Below, one piece after another: positions 26,269 to 34,031 of a stretch of DNA of 52,607 nt. The translations under genes were made by a program, and so were the position numbers. The stretch's first letter is position 1; each line of letters opens with the position of its first letter. Origin of the DNA: Ruminococcaceae bacterium YAD3003 (GTDB lineage Bacteria > Bacillota > Clostridia > Saccharofermentanales > Saccharofermentanaceae); contig FNPA01000016.1 in assembly GCA_900107185.1 (NCBI GenBank), forward strand, positions 1 to 52,607, given 5' to 3'. The notes under the pieces are model-generated. The model ran no database searches. It saw nothing but the letters and a program-made list of their open reading frames with translations, and was not told where the DNA came from.

Positions 26269-26732
26269 TGGCGATACTCCCTCGTATAGATATACTCAGC
26301 ACTACCGACATCAGCAGTAACTTCAAGTATCCTTCCGCTGCCATCACCGGTTTCAGTAACTATTGCAACAACTGATGCATCCGGGAGGCCTTCAAAACCG
26401 TTTTGATTGTAGACCGTTTTGTAGTATGTAGTTACTCCTGTATCTGAATCCGTTACATACTCATCGAGTGTAACGTCATAAATCAGGAATTTATCTTCTT
26501 CGATAAGGAGATTAATGGACTCGCCCAGGCTGGCTGCCAATTCATAAGCCTGATCCTGGTTGAGCTGTCTGTTGGTTGATGCCATGAAAGTTGTCGTAGC
26601 TACTCTTAATACAACTACTGCCGTGAGAACAATAATCGCAAGAACAGAAACTAGCACCATACTGGCACCTTCATTATTCCTCAGGATCTGAGCTGTTCTC
26701 TTTATCAGGTTGTTACGGTTAATCTTTCTCAT
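26265..26732 (-). CDS. Minor pilin, PilX/GspK-like
   Basis: A 155-residue protein with a 22-residue basic leader (RTAQILRNNEG), then ASMVLVSVLAIIVLTAVVVLRVA. The +5 residue is Leu and not Glu. Loss of Glu5 is characteristic of GspK/PilX-type subunits at the very tip, because there is no preceding subunit to pair with. The rest (about 60-155) is a small, acidic globular domain. GAAGGAT precedes the ATG. It opens the three-gene minor pilin unit downstream of the major pilin terminator and probably receives read-through transcription. Confidence 0.8.
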   Translation of the reverse strand: MRKINRNNLIKRTAQILRNNEGASMVLVSVLAIIVLTAVVVLRVATTTFMASTNRQLNQDQAYELAASLGESINLLIEEDKFLIYDVTLDEYVTDSDTGVTTYYKTVYNQNGFEGLPDASVVAIVTETGDGSGRILEVTADVGSAEYIYTREYRQ

Positions 26733-26844
26733 AAGGCATCCTTCAATGAAAATATTAATCCACCTTGATTATACTCTTATTAATAAGATACAAAAAGACT
26801 TTTACTGTTTTGTGTGTCTAAAAACTAATAACTTTTTTATGAAA

Positions 26845-26870
26845 GCGCCGGGCTCTTTCGAACCCGGCGC
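26845..26870 (-). terminator. Terminator-like hairpin after the major pilin gene
   Basis: GCGCCGGG and CCCGGCGC form a perfect GC-only 8-bp stem 40 bp after the pilin stop. On the minus strand only a short TTTC tail follows, so partial termination with read-through into the minor pilin genes is likely. That would set a high major-to-minor pilin ratio. Confidence 0.8.
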
Positions 26871-26909
26871 GATTATTAAGTTATGTTTAGATTCGACCAA
26901 ATCTACTGA

Positions 26910-27416
26910 TTAGGGAGTAGTTGTCTGTACCTTAGCTGCGGACCAACTAGGTGTACCTGTAGCACTAATTGTAAGATCGTATTTGCTGCCATCAATCGTT
27001 ACTGAACCACCGTTAATTACATAATCTGTACCTGTTGTAGTTGATGTTCCGCCTGTAGTAGTTGTTTTTGTGCCATAGTCGAATGTGAAATCTGTAACAG
27101 CACCTGAATCAACTCCTGCGAGTGTCAATACTTCAGCACCATAACCCTTTGCATCATTACTACCAATACCTGCAGACTTCGAAATTGTACCAGAACCAGT
27201 TGTAAGATCGCCCTTACCATAAGCTTCTGTGATAACTGCCTGAGCTGCTGCATAGACTGTGGAAGCTGTCTGATATTCCTTCTCTGCCTTTGCCTTGTCG
27301 ATGTATCCAACGAGTGCAGGTACGAGCATAGCTGCGAGAACTGCGAGGATAACAAGAACTACGATAAGCTCAACTAATGTGAAACCCTTCTTTGATGACT
27401 TACCTAACTTTTTCAT
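26910..27416 (-). CDS. pilA: Major type IV pilin
   Basis: A 168-residue prepilin of normal pilin length. Leader MKKLGKSSKKG is cut before FTLVELIVVLVILAVLAAMLVPAL, with canonical Gly at -1, Phe at +1 and Glu at +5. The helix runs into YIDKAKAEKEYQTASTVYAAAQAVITEAYG. The C-terminal domain is Gly/Thr/Ser-rich (TTTTGGTSTTTGTD) and has no cysteine, so there is no disulfide loop, as usual in Clostridia. A perfect AAAGGAGGT site and two upstream promoter candidates, plus a strong hairpin after the stop, indicate abundant product. It assembles into the fibre through PilB and PilC encoded upstream. Confidence 0.96.
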   Translation of the reverse strand: MKKLGKSSKKGFTLVELIVVLVILAVLAAMLVPALVGYIDKAKAEKEYQTASTVYAAAQAVITEAYGKGDLTTGSGTISKSAGIGSNDAKGYGAEVLTLAGVDSGAVTDFTFDYGTKTTTTGGTSTTTGTDYVINGGSVTIDGSKYDLTISATGTPSWSAAKVQTTTP

Positions 27417-27442
27417 GTCCGTGACCTCCTTTTGTTTTCACC

Positions 27443-27525
27443 CTGATAGAGTTTGTTTGTTATTTGTCAAATGTGTTTGACTTGCTTGATGGTCTTACTA
27501 TAAACCATTGCAAAACCGACTTCAA
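27443..27525 (-). promoter_or_regulatory. Promoter region of the major pilin gene
   Basis: Two candidates face pilA within the 189-bp gap. TTGACA (27470-27465) with TATCAG (27448-27443) has a 16-bp spacer; TTGAAG (27525-27520) with TATAGT (27502-27497) has a 17-bp spacer. Either gives pilA its own transcript, separate from the assembly genes upstream. Confidence 0.55.
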
Positions 27526-27605
27526 CACATTTTCGCCACAATTCATTACCGCGTAACAATCTGTTTACCCGATAACGGGAAACACCCTATTTGTAAATGG
27601 TTCTG

Positions 27606-28208
27606 TTAACGCGAGTGCATAATAAGCGCTTTGACAATTGTCAAAAAGTCGGCCCCAAAAAGCTCGGAAAACGCACAACCAAGGGCAATGAAGGGTGCAA
27701 AGCGCATTTTTGATCTCGCACTTTTTTTCTTAACAATTAAGATAATAATTCCGTAACATCCTGCTATAAGGAAGGTTATCAGGCCCGCGATCAACGTCTT
27801 ATCAAGCCCTAAATATAAGCCTGCAGCGGCCATCAGCTTAATATCTCCGCCTCCGAATGCTCCCTTAACAATTAAGGTTACAACGAGCATCGGCAACGCC
27901 AGACATACTGCACCTTCCAGGCAATCCAGAGCGCCTGCAAGTGTTATTCCGTTAATAATGAACTTAACAATTGCGAGAACAGCAATAAGTATAGATACAA
28001 GATCAGGTACTATTCCCTTATTAATATCTGATGCGCCGGCAGCTGCCAGGAACAGAAGGAATAGGGCAACTGTTATTGCTGAAGGCGTAAATCCGCACAC
28101 GATTATTGCTGAAACTATTGCTACAAACCCGAAAATATAAAACACGGGAGTCATTACTGCTCCCATGTCTTTAAGTAACTTATTTGTCTGTTTCTTATCA
28201 GTCGTCAT
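27606..28208 (-). CDS. Minimal A24 prepilin peptidase (catalytic domain only)
   Basis: A 200-residue polytopic aspartyl protease of the A24 family. Both catalytic aspartates are readable: Asp61 (ASDINKGIVPD) and Asp122 in the GxGD-type motif GGGDIKLMAAAG. The N-terminal methyltransferase domain and its four cysteines, standard in PilD, are absent, so this resembles FlaK/CpaA-type short enzymes. I take the ATG that overlaps the pilB stop by 11 bp; a TTG 18 bp earlier is also open. It should cleave the pilins of this locus. The longer relative at 18841 has the N-terminal domain but lacks the second Asp. Confidence 0.92.
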   Translation of the reverse strand: MTTDKKQTNKLLKDMGAVMTPVFYIFGFVAIVSAIIVCGFTPSAITVALFLLFLAAAGASDINKGIVPDLVSILIAVLAIVKFIINGITLAGALDCLEGAVCLALPMLVVTLIVKGAFGGGDIKLMAAAGLYLGLDKTLIAGLITFLIAGCYGIIILIVKKKSARSKMRFAPFIALGCAFSELFGADFLTIVKALIMHSR

Positions 28209-29889
28209 AGTAAGCGACACGCTCAAGTTCTTCCATGGTCGTTATGCCCTGCTCTACGAGCTTGATACAAGCCTGCTTGAGGGTAACCATTCCCTGGTGT
28301 TCTATTGCGTATTTCTTCATTTCTTCTGCAGTAGCTCCGGCTGCGACCATCTTTCGCATATCCTTATCAACTACTAAGACTTCATGGATAGCTGTACGTC
28401 CGAGATAACCTGCACCATGACAATGAGCACATCCGACAGCTTTCTTTGCATTAGGAATATTATGTCCTACGAACTCTATCTGTGCTTCTGTGAGAGGCTC
28501 TACCCGGCCGCAATGAGGACAAACCTTACGTACAAGTCTCTGAGCTACTACGCCTGCCAAAGCTGATGACAGGAGATAAGGCTCTGAACCCATATCGATA
28601 AGTCTTACGACTGTTGATGCAGCGTCGTTGGTGTGAAGTGTCGATAATACGAGGTGGCCCGTAATAGCGGCTCTGATAGCGATAGTAGCTGTCTCAGCAT
28701 CACGCGTCTCACCTACCATGATTACGTCAGGGTCCTGACGCATGAGTGCTCTTAATCCCATCTCGAAAGTAAGACCGGCCTGGGGATGAACCTGAACCTG
28801 ATTAAGTCTCGGGAGGTTCTTCTCGACAGGATCTTCAATCGTACTGATATTGATAGGCTTATGAGACAAAGAACCTAACGCCATATAGAGCGTTGTGGAC
28901 TTACCTGAACCCGTAGGACCTGTGATGTAAATGAGTCCGTTAGGCATCTTAAGCATTTCGGTGAACTTATCATAAGCATCCTGTGCCATACCGAATGTAG
29001 AGTTGTTGTCGATCGTAACCTCCGACATAATAAGTCGGAGAACTACCTTTTCGCCAAATACTGTAGGAATTACGTTAACACGGACGTTAACGATCTGTCC
29101 CTGGATCCTTACTCTGAAGTGACCATCCTGAGGGATACGGCGCTCAGCAATATCCATCTCACCCATGATCTTGATTCTTGCAACGAGTGAATCCTGAACG
29201 TTCTTCTGCAAAGTAATGTAATCGATGAGTGTACCGTCGATACGCATTCTTACCAGAACGTTACGCTCAAAAGGTTCGATGTGTACGTCTGAGGCATTAT
29301 CCGCAAAGGCCTTATCGAGCAATGAGTTAACGAGGTTGATGATAGGAGCATCGTCTGCACCTGCAGATGTATCGATGACGAGTTCGTCAACATCAAGACC
29401 GGTTGCATTAACGTTGGCATTCTCTGCTGCTGCCTTCGCCTTGATCTCGGCATACTGGTATTCGATAGCGCTCTTCAAGGGCTCTAATTCGGCGAGGACC
29501 GTATCGACAGGCATACCGATCGTCTGTCTGATATCCTCGATTGCATAGAGGTTAAGAGGGTCGTTAACCGCAAGGATAACCTGACCATCGTTAATTGCTA
29601 CAGGCATCATGACATATTGCTCTGCCATCTGCTTAGGAATAAGGTTAACTGCTTCAACATCGATCTTGTATGTTCTGATATCGATGAGCTCAGAATCAAG
29701 TCTGTCCGCGAGTGCCGTGAGGATCTGCGTTTCTGTCGCATATCCCAGATCCTGGAGGACCTCACCTACACGCTTGCCCTGTTCCTTCTGAATAGCGAGA
29801 GCTTCCTTAAGTTGAGCCTCGGTGATATATCCTGCCGTAACGAGGAGATCACCGATCCTGATTTTACTTACCTGCTGGTTGTTGTCCAT
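28198..29889 (-). CDS. pilB: Type IV pilus extension ATPase PilB
   Basis: A 563-residue hexameric ATPase of the GspE/PilB class that powers pilin polymerisation at the cytoplasmic face. An N-terminal MshEN/T2SE_N domain (IRIGDLLVTAGYITEAQLKEAL) precedes the catalytic core, which has Walker A (TGPTGSGKSTT), the Asp box (TIEDPVE), Walker B (RALMRQDPDVIMVGE) and the His box. The C-terminal zinc motif is intact (CPHCGR ... CAHCHGAGY), which marks PilB/GspE rather than the retraction ATPase PilT. I start at MDNNQQ, with GAGGG upstream; a TTG eight codons earlier is open. The gene follows pilO by 4 bp and overlaps the peptidase gene. Confidence 0.97.
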   Translation of the reverse strand: MDNNQQVSKIRIGDLLVTAGYITEAQLKEALAIQKEQGKRVGEVLQDLGYATETQILTALADRLDSELIDIRTYKIDVEAVNLIPKQMAEQYVMMPVAINDGQVILAVNDPLNLYAIEDIRQTIGMPVDTVLAELEPLKSAIEYQYAEIKAKAAAENANVNATGLDVDELVIDTSAGADDAPIINLVNSLLDKAFADNASDVHIEPFERNVLVRMRIDGTLIDYITLQKNVQDSLVARIKIMGEMDIAERRIPQDGHFRVRIQGQIVNVRVNVIPTVFGEKVVLRLIMSEVTIDNNSTFGMAQDAYDKFTEMLKMPNGLIYITGPTGSGKSTTLYMALGSLSHKPINISTIEDPVEKNLPRLNQVQVHPQAGLTFEMGLRALMRQDPDVIMVGETRDAETATIAIRAAITGHLVLSTLHTNDAASTVVRLIDMGSEPYLLSSALAGVVAQRLVRKVCPHCGRVEPLTEAQIEFVGHNIPNAKKAVGCAHCHGAGYLGRTAIHEVLVVDKDMRKMVAAGATAEEMKKYAIEHQGMVTLKQACIKLVEQGITTMEELERVAYYDD

Positions 29890-29893
29890 AACA

Positions 29894-30691
29894 TCATCCC
29901 TCTTCGGTATCAAATTGCGGTTTATCTGTCATGTAGAAATTAAGACTGATTGTTAATTCCTTTTCACCTGCGTTAACAAGTGTTTTGTTACCTTCTGCGT
30001 CCGTAATCCATATTTCTTCTGAATTGTCCCACACAAAGCTGGTAACTCTGATAGAAGGATTGTGTGTGAGGTCATCGATCATGGCCTGGCATTTCTTTTG
30101 GCTGCCTCTTACTACAAGAGTAATTCTTGCGCACTGGACTTCAGAAGGTGTTGTAGAAGTTACGCCATTAACCGCACTGGTGTAGAACACCTGAAGTGAC
30201 TGGACATCAAGAGCTTTAAAACCTGTAGCACCTGTAGCACCCGGTGTAGTTGTTGCCACAGCTGTCGTTGTTATAGCAGGAGCTACATTATTACCCTCTA
30301 TATCAGCGTACTGATAAGGAACCTCAGCAATAGCAGAACCATCTCTTAAATCGATGGTAAAGTTCATCGGAGTCAGACCAAAACCGAGAATATACTCAGT
30401 TCCCATCTTCTCTATTTCAGAGTTGTCCATGACATCATAGAAATCCTTTGTTGATGCTTCGATATCAGTAACGGCCTTATCGTAAAGGACTTCGGCTGTA
30501 CCGAGATTAATGGATTTCATCTGGTATTCCTGCTGTGTTGCTTTTGCCTGTTCGATCTTGTCATCGAGTTCAGCGAGCTTCAGCCATGCAGGTCTTATCA
30601 TGTACCAGCAAAAGAGCAATACTATTGCAGCATATAAAACAATTGCTATGGTCTTCTTATCCTGAGGTTTAAGGGAAGAATCAAATTTCAT
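29894..30691 (-). CDS. pilO: PilO-like alignment subcomplex protein
   Basis: A 265-residue bitopic protein: short cytoplasmic tail (MKFDSSLKPQDKK), one membrane helix (TIAIVLYAAIVLLFCWYM), a coiled coil (about 35-75, LAELDDKIEQAKATQQEYQ) and an extracytoplasmic domain with a ferredoxin-like strand pattern. An unusual Ala/Thr-rich insert (ITTTAVATTTPGATGATG, about 150-170) splits the domain. With PilN, PilO forms the inner-membrane ring that links motor and fibre. Its ATG comes one base after the stop of the PilM-PilN gene (TGATATG). Assignment rests on topology and gene order more than on sequence motifs. Confidence 0.8.
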   Translation of the reverse strand: MKFDSSLKPQDKKTIAIVLYAAIVLLFCWYMIRPAWLKLAELDDKIEQAKATQQEYQMKSINLGTAEVLYDKAVTDIEASTKDFYDVMDNSEIEKMGTEYILGFGLTPMNFTIDLRDGSAIAEVPYQYADIEGNNVAPAITTTAVATTTPGATGATGFKALDVQSLQVFYTSAVNGVTSTTPSEVQCARITLVVRGSQKKCQAMIDDLTHNPSIRVTSFVWDNSEEIWITDAEGNKTLVNAGEKELTISLNFYMTDKPQFDTEEG

Positions 30692-30692
30692 A

Positions 30693-32186
30693 TCAGCCTT
30701 CCTCCTCTGTAATTTCTGTTTCAGCGGTACGTGGAGCCAACGTGCAGACCACATTGATCTGATAGCCGGCCTCACCGTTTATCGTAGATATAGCGTTATA
30801 TCCCGTATAATCTACCTTCTCGAAGATATCCATCAACATGAGATCTGCGATAAACTTGTTGATCTGTTCAACGTTGGTAGCTTCTGCGGTAATACTGAAT
30901 ACACCAGAAGAAGCATCATAAGAATTAAGTATTACCTTAACCTTGCGGTTATTTGCCGCCTCAGTAATAACTTTGTTTATCTCAGAATCAGGAATCGGAT
31001 ATGAATCCAGATATTCATGAAGCAGGTTAAGTCCGCCCTGTCTGCTTCCAACGCTGGTGATAACACCGGAGATCTCCTCATAGCGCTGCGCATTCTCAAC
31101 CATTATCGGACTGTTAACGGTCCTGTTGAGTTCATCTAACTGGGACTTCTTATAGATGCCGAATGCCGTAAGACCAGCGTAGATGAGAACCAGCAGAACA
31201 AGGAATCCAGCTGCAGGTAAAATGGTCTTGAGCATGCTCTTCTTCTTTTTGAATTTCTCGGCACTCTGCTTCTTTGCAGTCATGATGTCGAGTCTTGATT
31301 TGCTTATCTTGGTAAGACCGGCAACTGGGTAAACAAAGTAAGGGAACTGCTTTGAATCCTTCTTGGCTTTTACATAGCTCGGGCAGGCTACTGAAGACAA
31401 CTTAAGGTTGCTGTCGATGCTGAGCATATCATCAGCAAGTCTTGCAACCTGCTGGTCACCCAAACCTGCGAACTGGATTTCTTCTACTACATCTTCGAGA
31501 TGCTGGACAGAAGCGAACTGACGGATCTCGGAAATAGCACCGAAGATCTCTTTCGCAAATTCCTGTGTACCGGGCTGGTTAAATACTCTCTTTGTTGAGT
31601 GATAGAAATACTGACCCTTTGAAAAGAAAATCGTAACGAGCGATGTTCCGTCAAGGATCATGTAAACGACTGTCTTATTACGTGTAGAACCACTGAGAAG
31701 GCTTATTGCAAGGCTGACACCCTCATGGATGTCCTTAAGCTTTAATCCCGCCTTGGCAAAGATATCTACATAAGTAGTAATGAACTGAGCGTCTGTGGTC
31801 TCAGCGACTACCTTCTGTGTCTTATCCTTGGGATTCTTGTTAAGCAGATACCATGCAGTAACCGGGTTAGCGAGTCTGCCGTCTTTGGTCTCGCGCTGAA
31901 CAAATTCTGTTGTCTTCTTATCGGGCAACAGGGGCATATCAAGAATGCTCGCACGGAACTGAGGGCTGTTCAGGATGAGTGTTACTTCACCCTTCGGCAG
32001 CTTATTGATCCTCCAGCATTCCTGCAATGCCATGACCAGTGCATTGTCATCCATGACGACGCCGTTAAGGACTGCGCCTGAAGGAATTCCGACAGATACG
32101 AAGCGGTTTACTGTCGCACCGTTAGAAGATGGTGCACCGACTACTATCTGAATGTTCGTATTAGAAAGAAATACAGTAACAGACAT
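30693..32186 (-). CDS. PilM-PilN fusion protein
   Basis: A 497-residue protein that joins two subunits usually made from separate genes. Residues 1-300 look like the actin-like PilM domain (soluble, with ILDGTSLVTIFF resembling a nucleotide-fold phosphate strand). A basic linker (KKQSAEKFKKKKSMLK) leads to one membrane helix (about 320-344) and then a coiled coil and extracytoplasmic domain (about 350-497), the layout of PilN. In separate systems the cytoplasmic N-terminus of PilN binds PilM, so a covalent link at that point is structurally sensible. No frameshift or internal start with a strong site is seen at the junction. It lies between pilC and pilO, where pilM and pilN are expected. Confidence 0.85.
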   Translation of the reverse strand: MSVTVFLSNTNIQIVVGAPSSNGATVNRFVSVGIPSGAVLNGVVMDDNALVMALQECWRINKLPKGEVTLILNSPQFRASILDMPLLPDKKTTEFVQRETKDGRLANPVTAWYLLNKNPKDKTQKVVAETTDAQFITTYVDIFAKAGLKLKDIHEGVSLAISLLSGSTRNKTVVYMILDGTSLVTIFFSKGQYFYHSTKRVFNQPGTQEFAKEIFGAISEIRQFASVQHLEDVVEEIQFAGLGDQQVARLADDMLSIDSNLKLSSVACPSYVKAKKDSKQFPYFVYPVAGLTKISKSRLDIMTAKKQSAEKFKKKKSMLKTILPAAGFLVLLVLIYAGLTAFGIYKKSQLDELNRTVNSPIMVENAQRYEEISGVITSVGSRQGGLNLLHEYLDSYPIPDSEINKVITEAANNRKVKVILNSYDASSGVFSITAEATNVEQINKFIADLMLMDIFEKVDYTGYNAISTINGEAGYQINVVCTLAPRTAETEITEEEG

Positions 32187-32203
32187 ATGATTTCTTACCT
32201 TTC

Positions 32204-33400
32204 TTAAGTGCCCGCACCTATAGTTGCATAGGAGTTATAGATAGGCTGGATTACCGCTATCATAACGAAGCCTACAATGACTGCCATGACGACGATCATT
32301 ACAGGTTCGATATAAGAGGTCAGTTTCATGAGTGCCTGTCTGGAATAGAAATCCAGATCGTTGGCAACAGATTCGAGCATCTGGGCAAGCATACCGGTTT
32401 CCTCACCAACCTTGATCGATGAAGGAAGCTTCTGGATAAATCCGTTAACGTCCTTAATGGAATCAGATACGGAACTACCGCCCGCAACCTTCTTAAGGAC
32501 ATCATCGAACTGCGCTTCGATGTATGAATTGCCGATGGTGCTCTTTGCGATATCAATGCAGTTGTATATCGGAATACCTCCTGCATAGAGTGAACTGAGT
32601 GTTCTTGCAAATCTTGCAGAATAAATAACCTTCGTAAGTCTTCCCCATCTGCCCATTGTCTTGATCTTGTCAATCTGATAACGGATCGCAGGGAGCTTAA
32701 CGATTATCTTACCGAAGATAATGATAAGAGCGATCGCAATCAACAGGATATACCACTTGGTTGCTACGAAATTTGAAATTGCCATGAGGATTCTCGTAGG
32801 AAGCGGGAGTTCAGGCATGCTGGCAAACAAATCTTCAAACTGGGGTAATACGTAACCGAAGATTACCGCAACAACGATAACGATAAGAACACTAAGGATC
32901 TTAGGATATACGAGTGCGCTCTTTGCCGTCTGCTCGAGCTCATTCTCATCTGTATAGTGAGCAGCAAGACGCAGAGCTGTATCGTCAAGATTACCTGTCT
33001 GCTCTGTGGCCTTCATCATGAAGATAAACAGAGGCGGGAATGTAGGATCTAATTCTTCCATCGCAGCGGATAAAGAAATACCCTGGACGATACGGTCACG
33101 AAGCTTCAAATAGATGTCTCTCTCATATGCCTCGATGGATTCATCGTGAGCAATGATCTCCAATGCCTTAACAAGTGAGACGCCCGCTTTTGTAAGAGTA
33201 CCTAACTGTCTTGCAAAGTCAGCGAGCTGAGCCTTTTTCAGAGCCTTCAGAGGTACACGTCTAATAACAGGAGTTGCCTCAAGGAGCGTTAAACCTTCAT
33301 CGTGGAAACGTCTGTGAAGCGCAGCATCATCAGGAGCATCTGTGCGCCCCTTCACGATCTTGCCGTTTTGGTCCTGAGCCCTGTATTTATATTCCGGCAT
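32204..33400 (-). CDS. pilC: Type IV pilus platform protein PilC
   Basis: A 398-residue inner-membrane platform of the GspF/PilC family. The N-terminal motif PEYKYRAQDQNGKIVKGR is typical, followed by two T2SSF domains (about 65-190 and 268-390) separated by membrane helices. The repeated LRDRI/VKKVAGG-type cytoplasmic helices and the final FVMIAVIQPIYN helix are visible. It couples PilB rotation to pilin insertion. Length is normal. GAAAGGAAG precedes the ATG, and it is the third gene of the assembly operon. Confidence 0.96.
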   Translation of the reverse strand: MPEYKYRAQDQNGKIVKGRTDAPDDAALHRRFHDEGLTLLEATPVIRRVPLKALKKAQLADFARQLGTLTKAGVSLVKALEIIAHDESIEAYERDIYLKLRDRIVQGISLSAAMEELDPTFPPLFIFMMKATEQTGNLDDTALRLAAHYTDENELEQTAKSALVYPKILSVLIVIVVAVIFGYVLPQFEDLFASMPELPLPTRILMAISNFVATKWYILLIAIALIIIFGKIIVKLPAIRYQIDKIKTMGRWGRLTKVIYSARFARTLSSLYAGGIPIYNCIDIAKSTIGNSYIEAQFDDVLKKVAGGSSVSDSIKDVNGFIQKLPSSIKVGEETGMLAQMLESVANDLDFYSRQALMKLTSYIEPVMIVVMAVIVGFVMIAVIQPIYNSYATIGAGT

Positions 33401-33420
33401 ACGTTTCTTCCTTTCTCTAT

Positions 33421-33933
33421 TTATTCAGCGTCGTACTTCAAAACATTGAACGAATAAGAAACATCCCAATGTCCCATCATCTGGTTTGACAGACCGTTCT
33501 CATCGTCAATTCCGTCATCGCCGTCGTCTATATATATAACTGTATAAGCACCTTTTCTGTACTCGAACCTCAGAGGTTCATTATTCTCGCTGTCCCATGC
33601 ATAGAGATAAACATCCCCGTCTGCAGAAGACAACTCTGCGATCAGTTCGTCCGCACCCTCTGTAAGTCCTGTAGCATTTGAAGGATCATAGATTGAAGTG
33701 CCACCGCCGTAATACTGCGTTCCCGCCATCTTCAATGCATATCTGACATCCTTAGCTTCACGGAAGACTTTACGGGCACTACTCGTAATAACCGTAGTAA
33801 CGATTCCGAAGATCAGGAGCAGTGTTATGATCACAAGCTCTATAACATATCGTCTCAACCATTCGCCGATACGTCTTTGGTAGAATACGGTTCCGTCTCT
33901 GCCCTCAATCTGTCTTCTAGCAGATTCTGTCAA
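33421..33933 (-). CDS. Atypical pilin-like membrane protein
   Basis: A 170-residue bitopic protein not matched to a named family. The leader is about 30 residues long and basic (RRIGEWLRR), then YVIELVIITLLLIFGIVTTVITSS, which resembles a pilin helix with Glu near +4, but no Gly or Ala stands at the cleavage position. The body has an acidic run (DDGDDGIDDENG) and ends in YSFNVLKYDAE, suggesting a small beta domain. I favour a TTG start at codon MTESARR because GGAGGG lies just upstream; the frame is open four codons further. Position between the first pilin-like gene and pilC suggests a minor or uncleaved pilin-like subunit of the assembly. Confidence 0.7.
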   Translation of the reverse strand: MTESARRQIEGRDGTVFYQRRIGEWLRRYVIELVIITLLLIFGIVTTVITSSARKVFREAKDVRYALKMAGTQYYGGGTSIYDPSNATGLTEGADELIAELSSADGDVYLYAWDSENNEPLRFEYRKGAYTVIYIDDGDDGIDDENGLSNQMMGHWDVSYSFNVLKYDAE

Positions 33934-34031
33934 TTTTCCCTCCAAAACACTTATTTCATTATATTTTCGAGCTTTGGGCTCTTATAGAAATGTTAACACA
34001 ATTTGATATGTTCTGTTCCATTTCTTATTAA

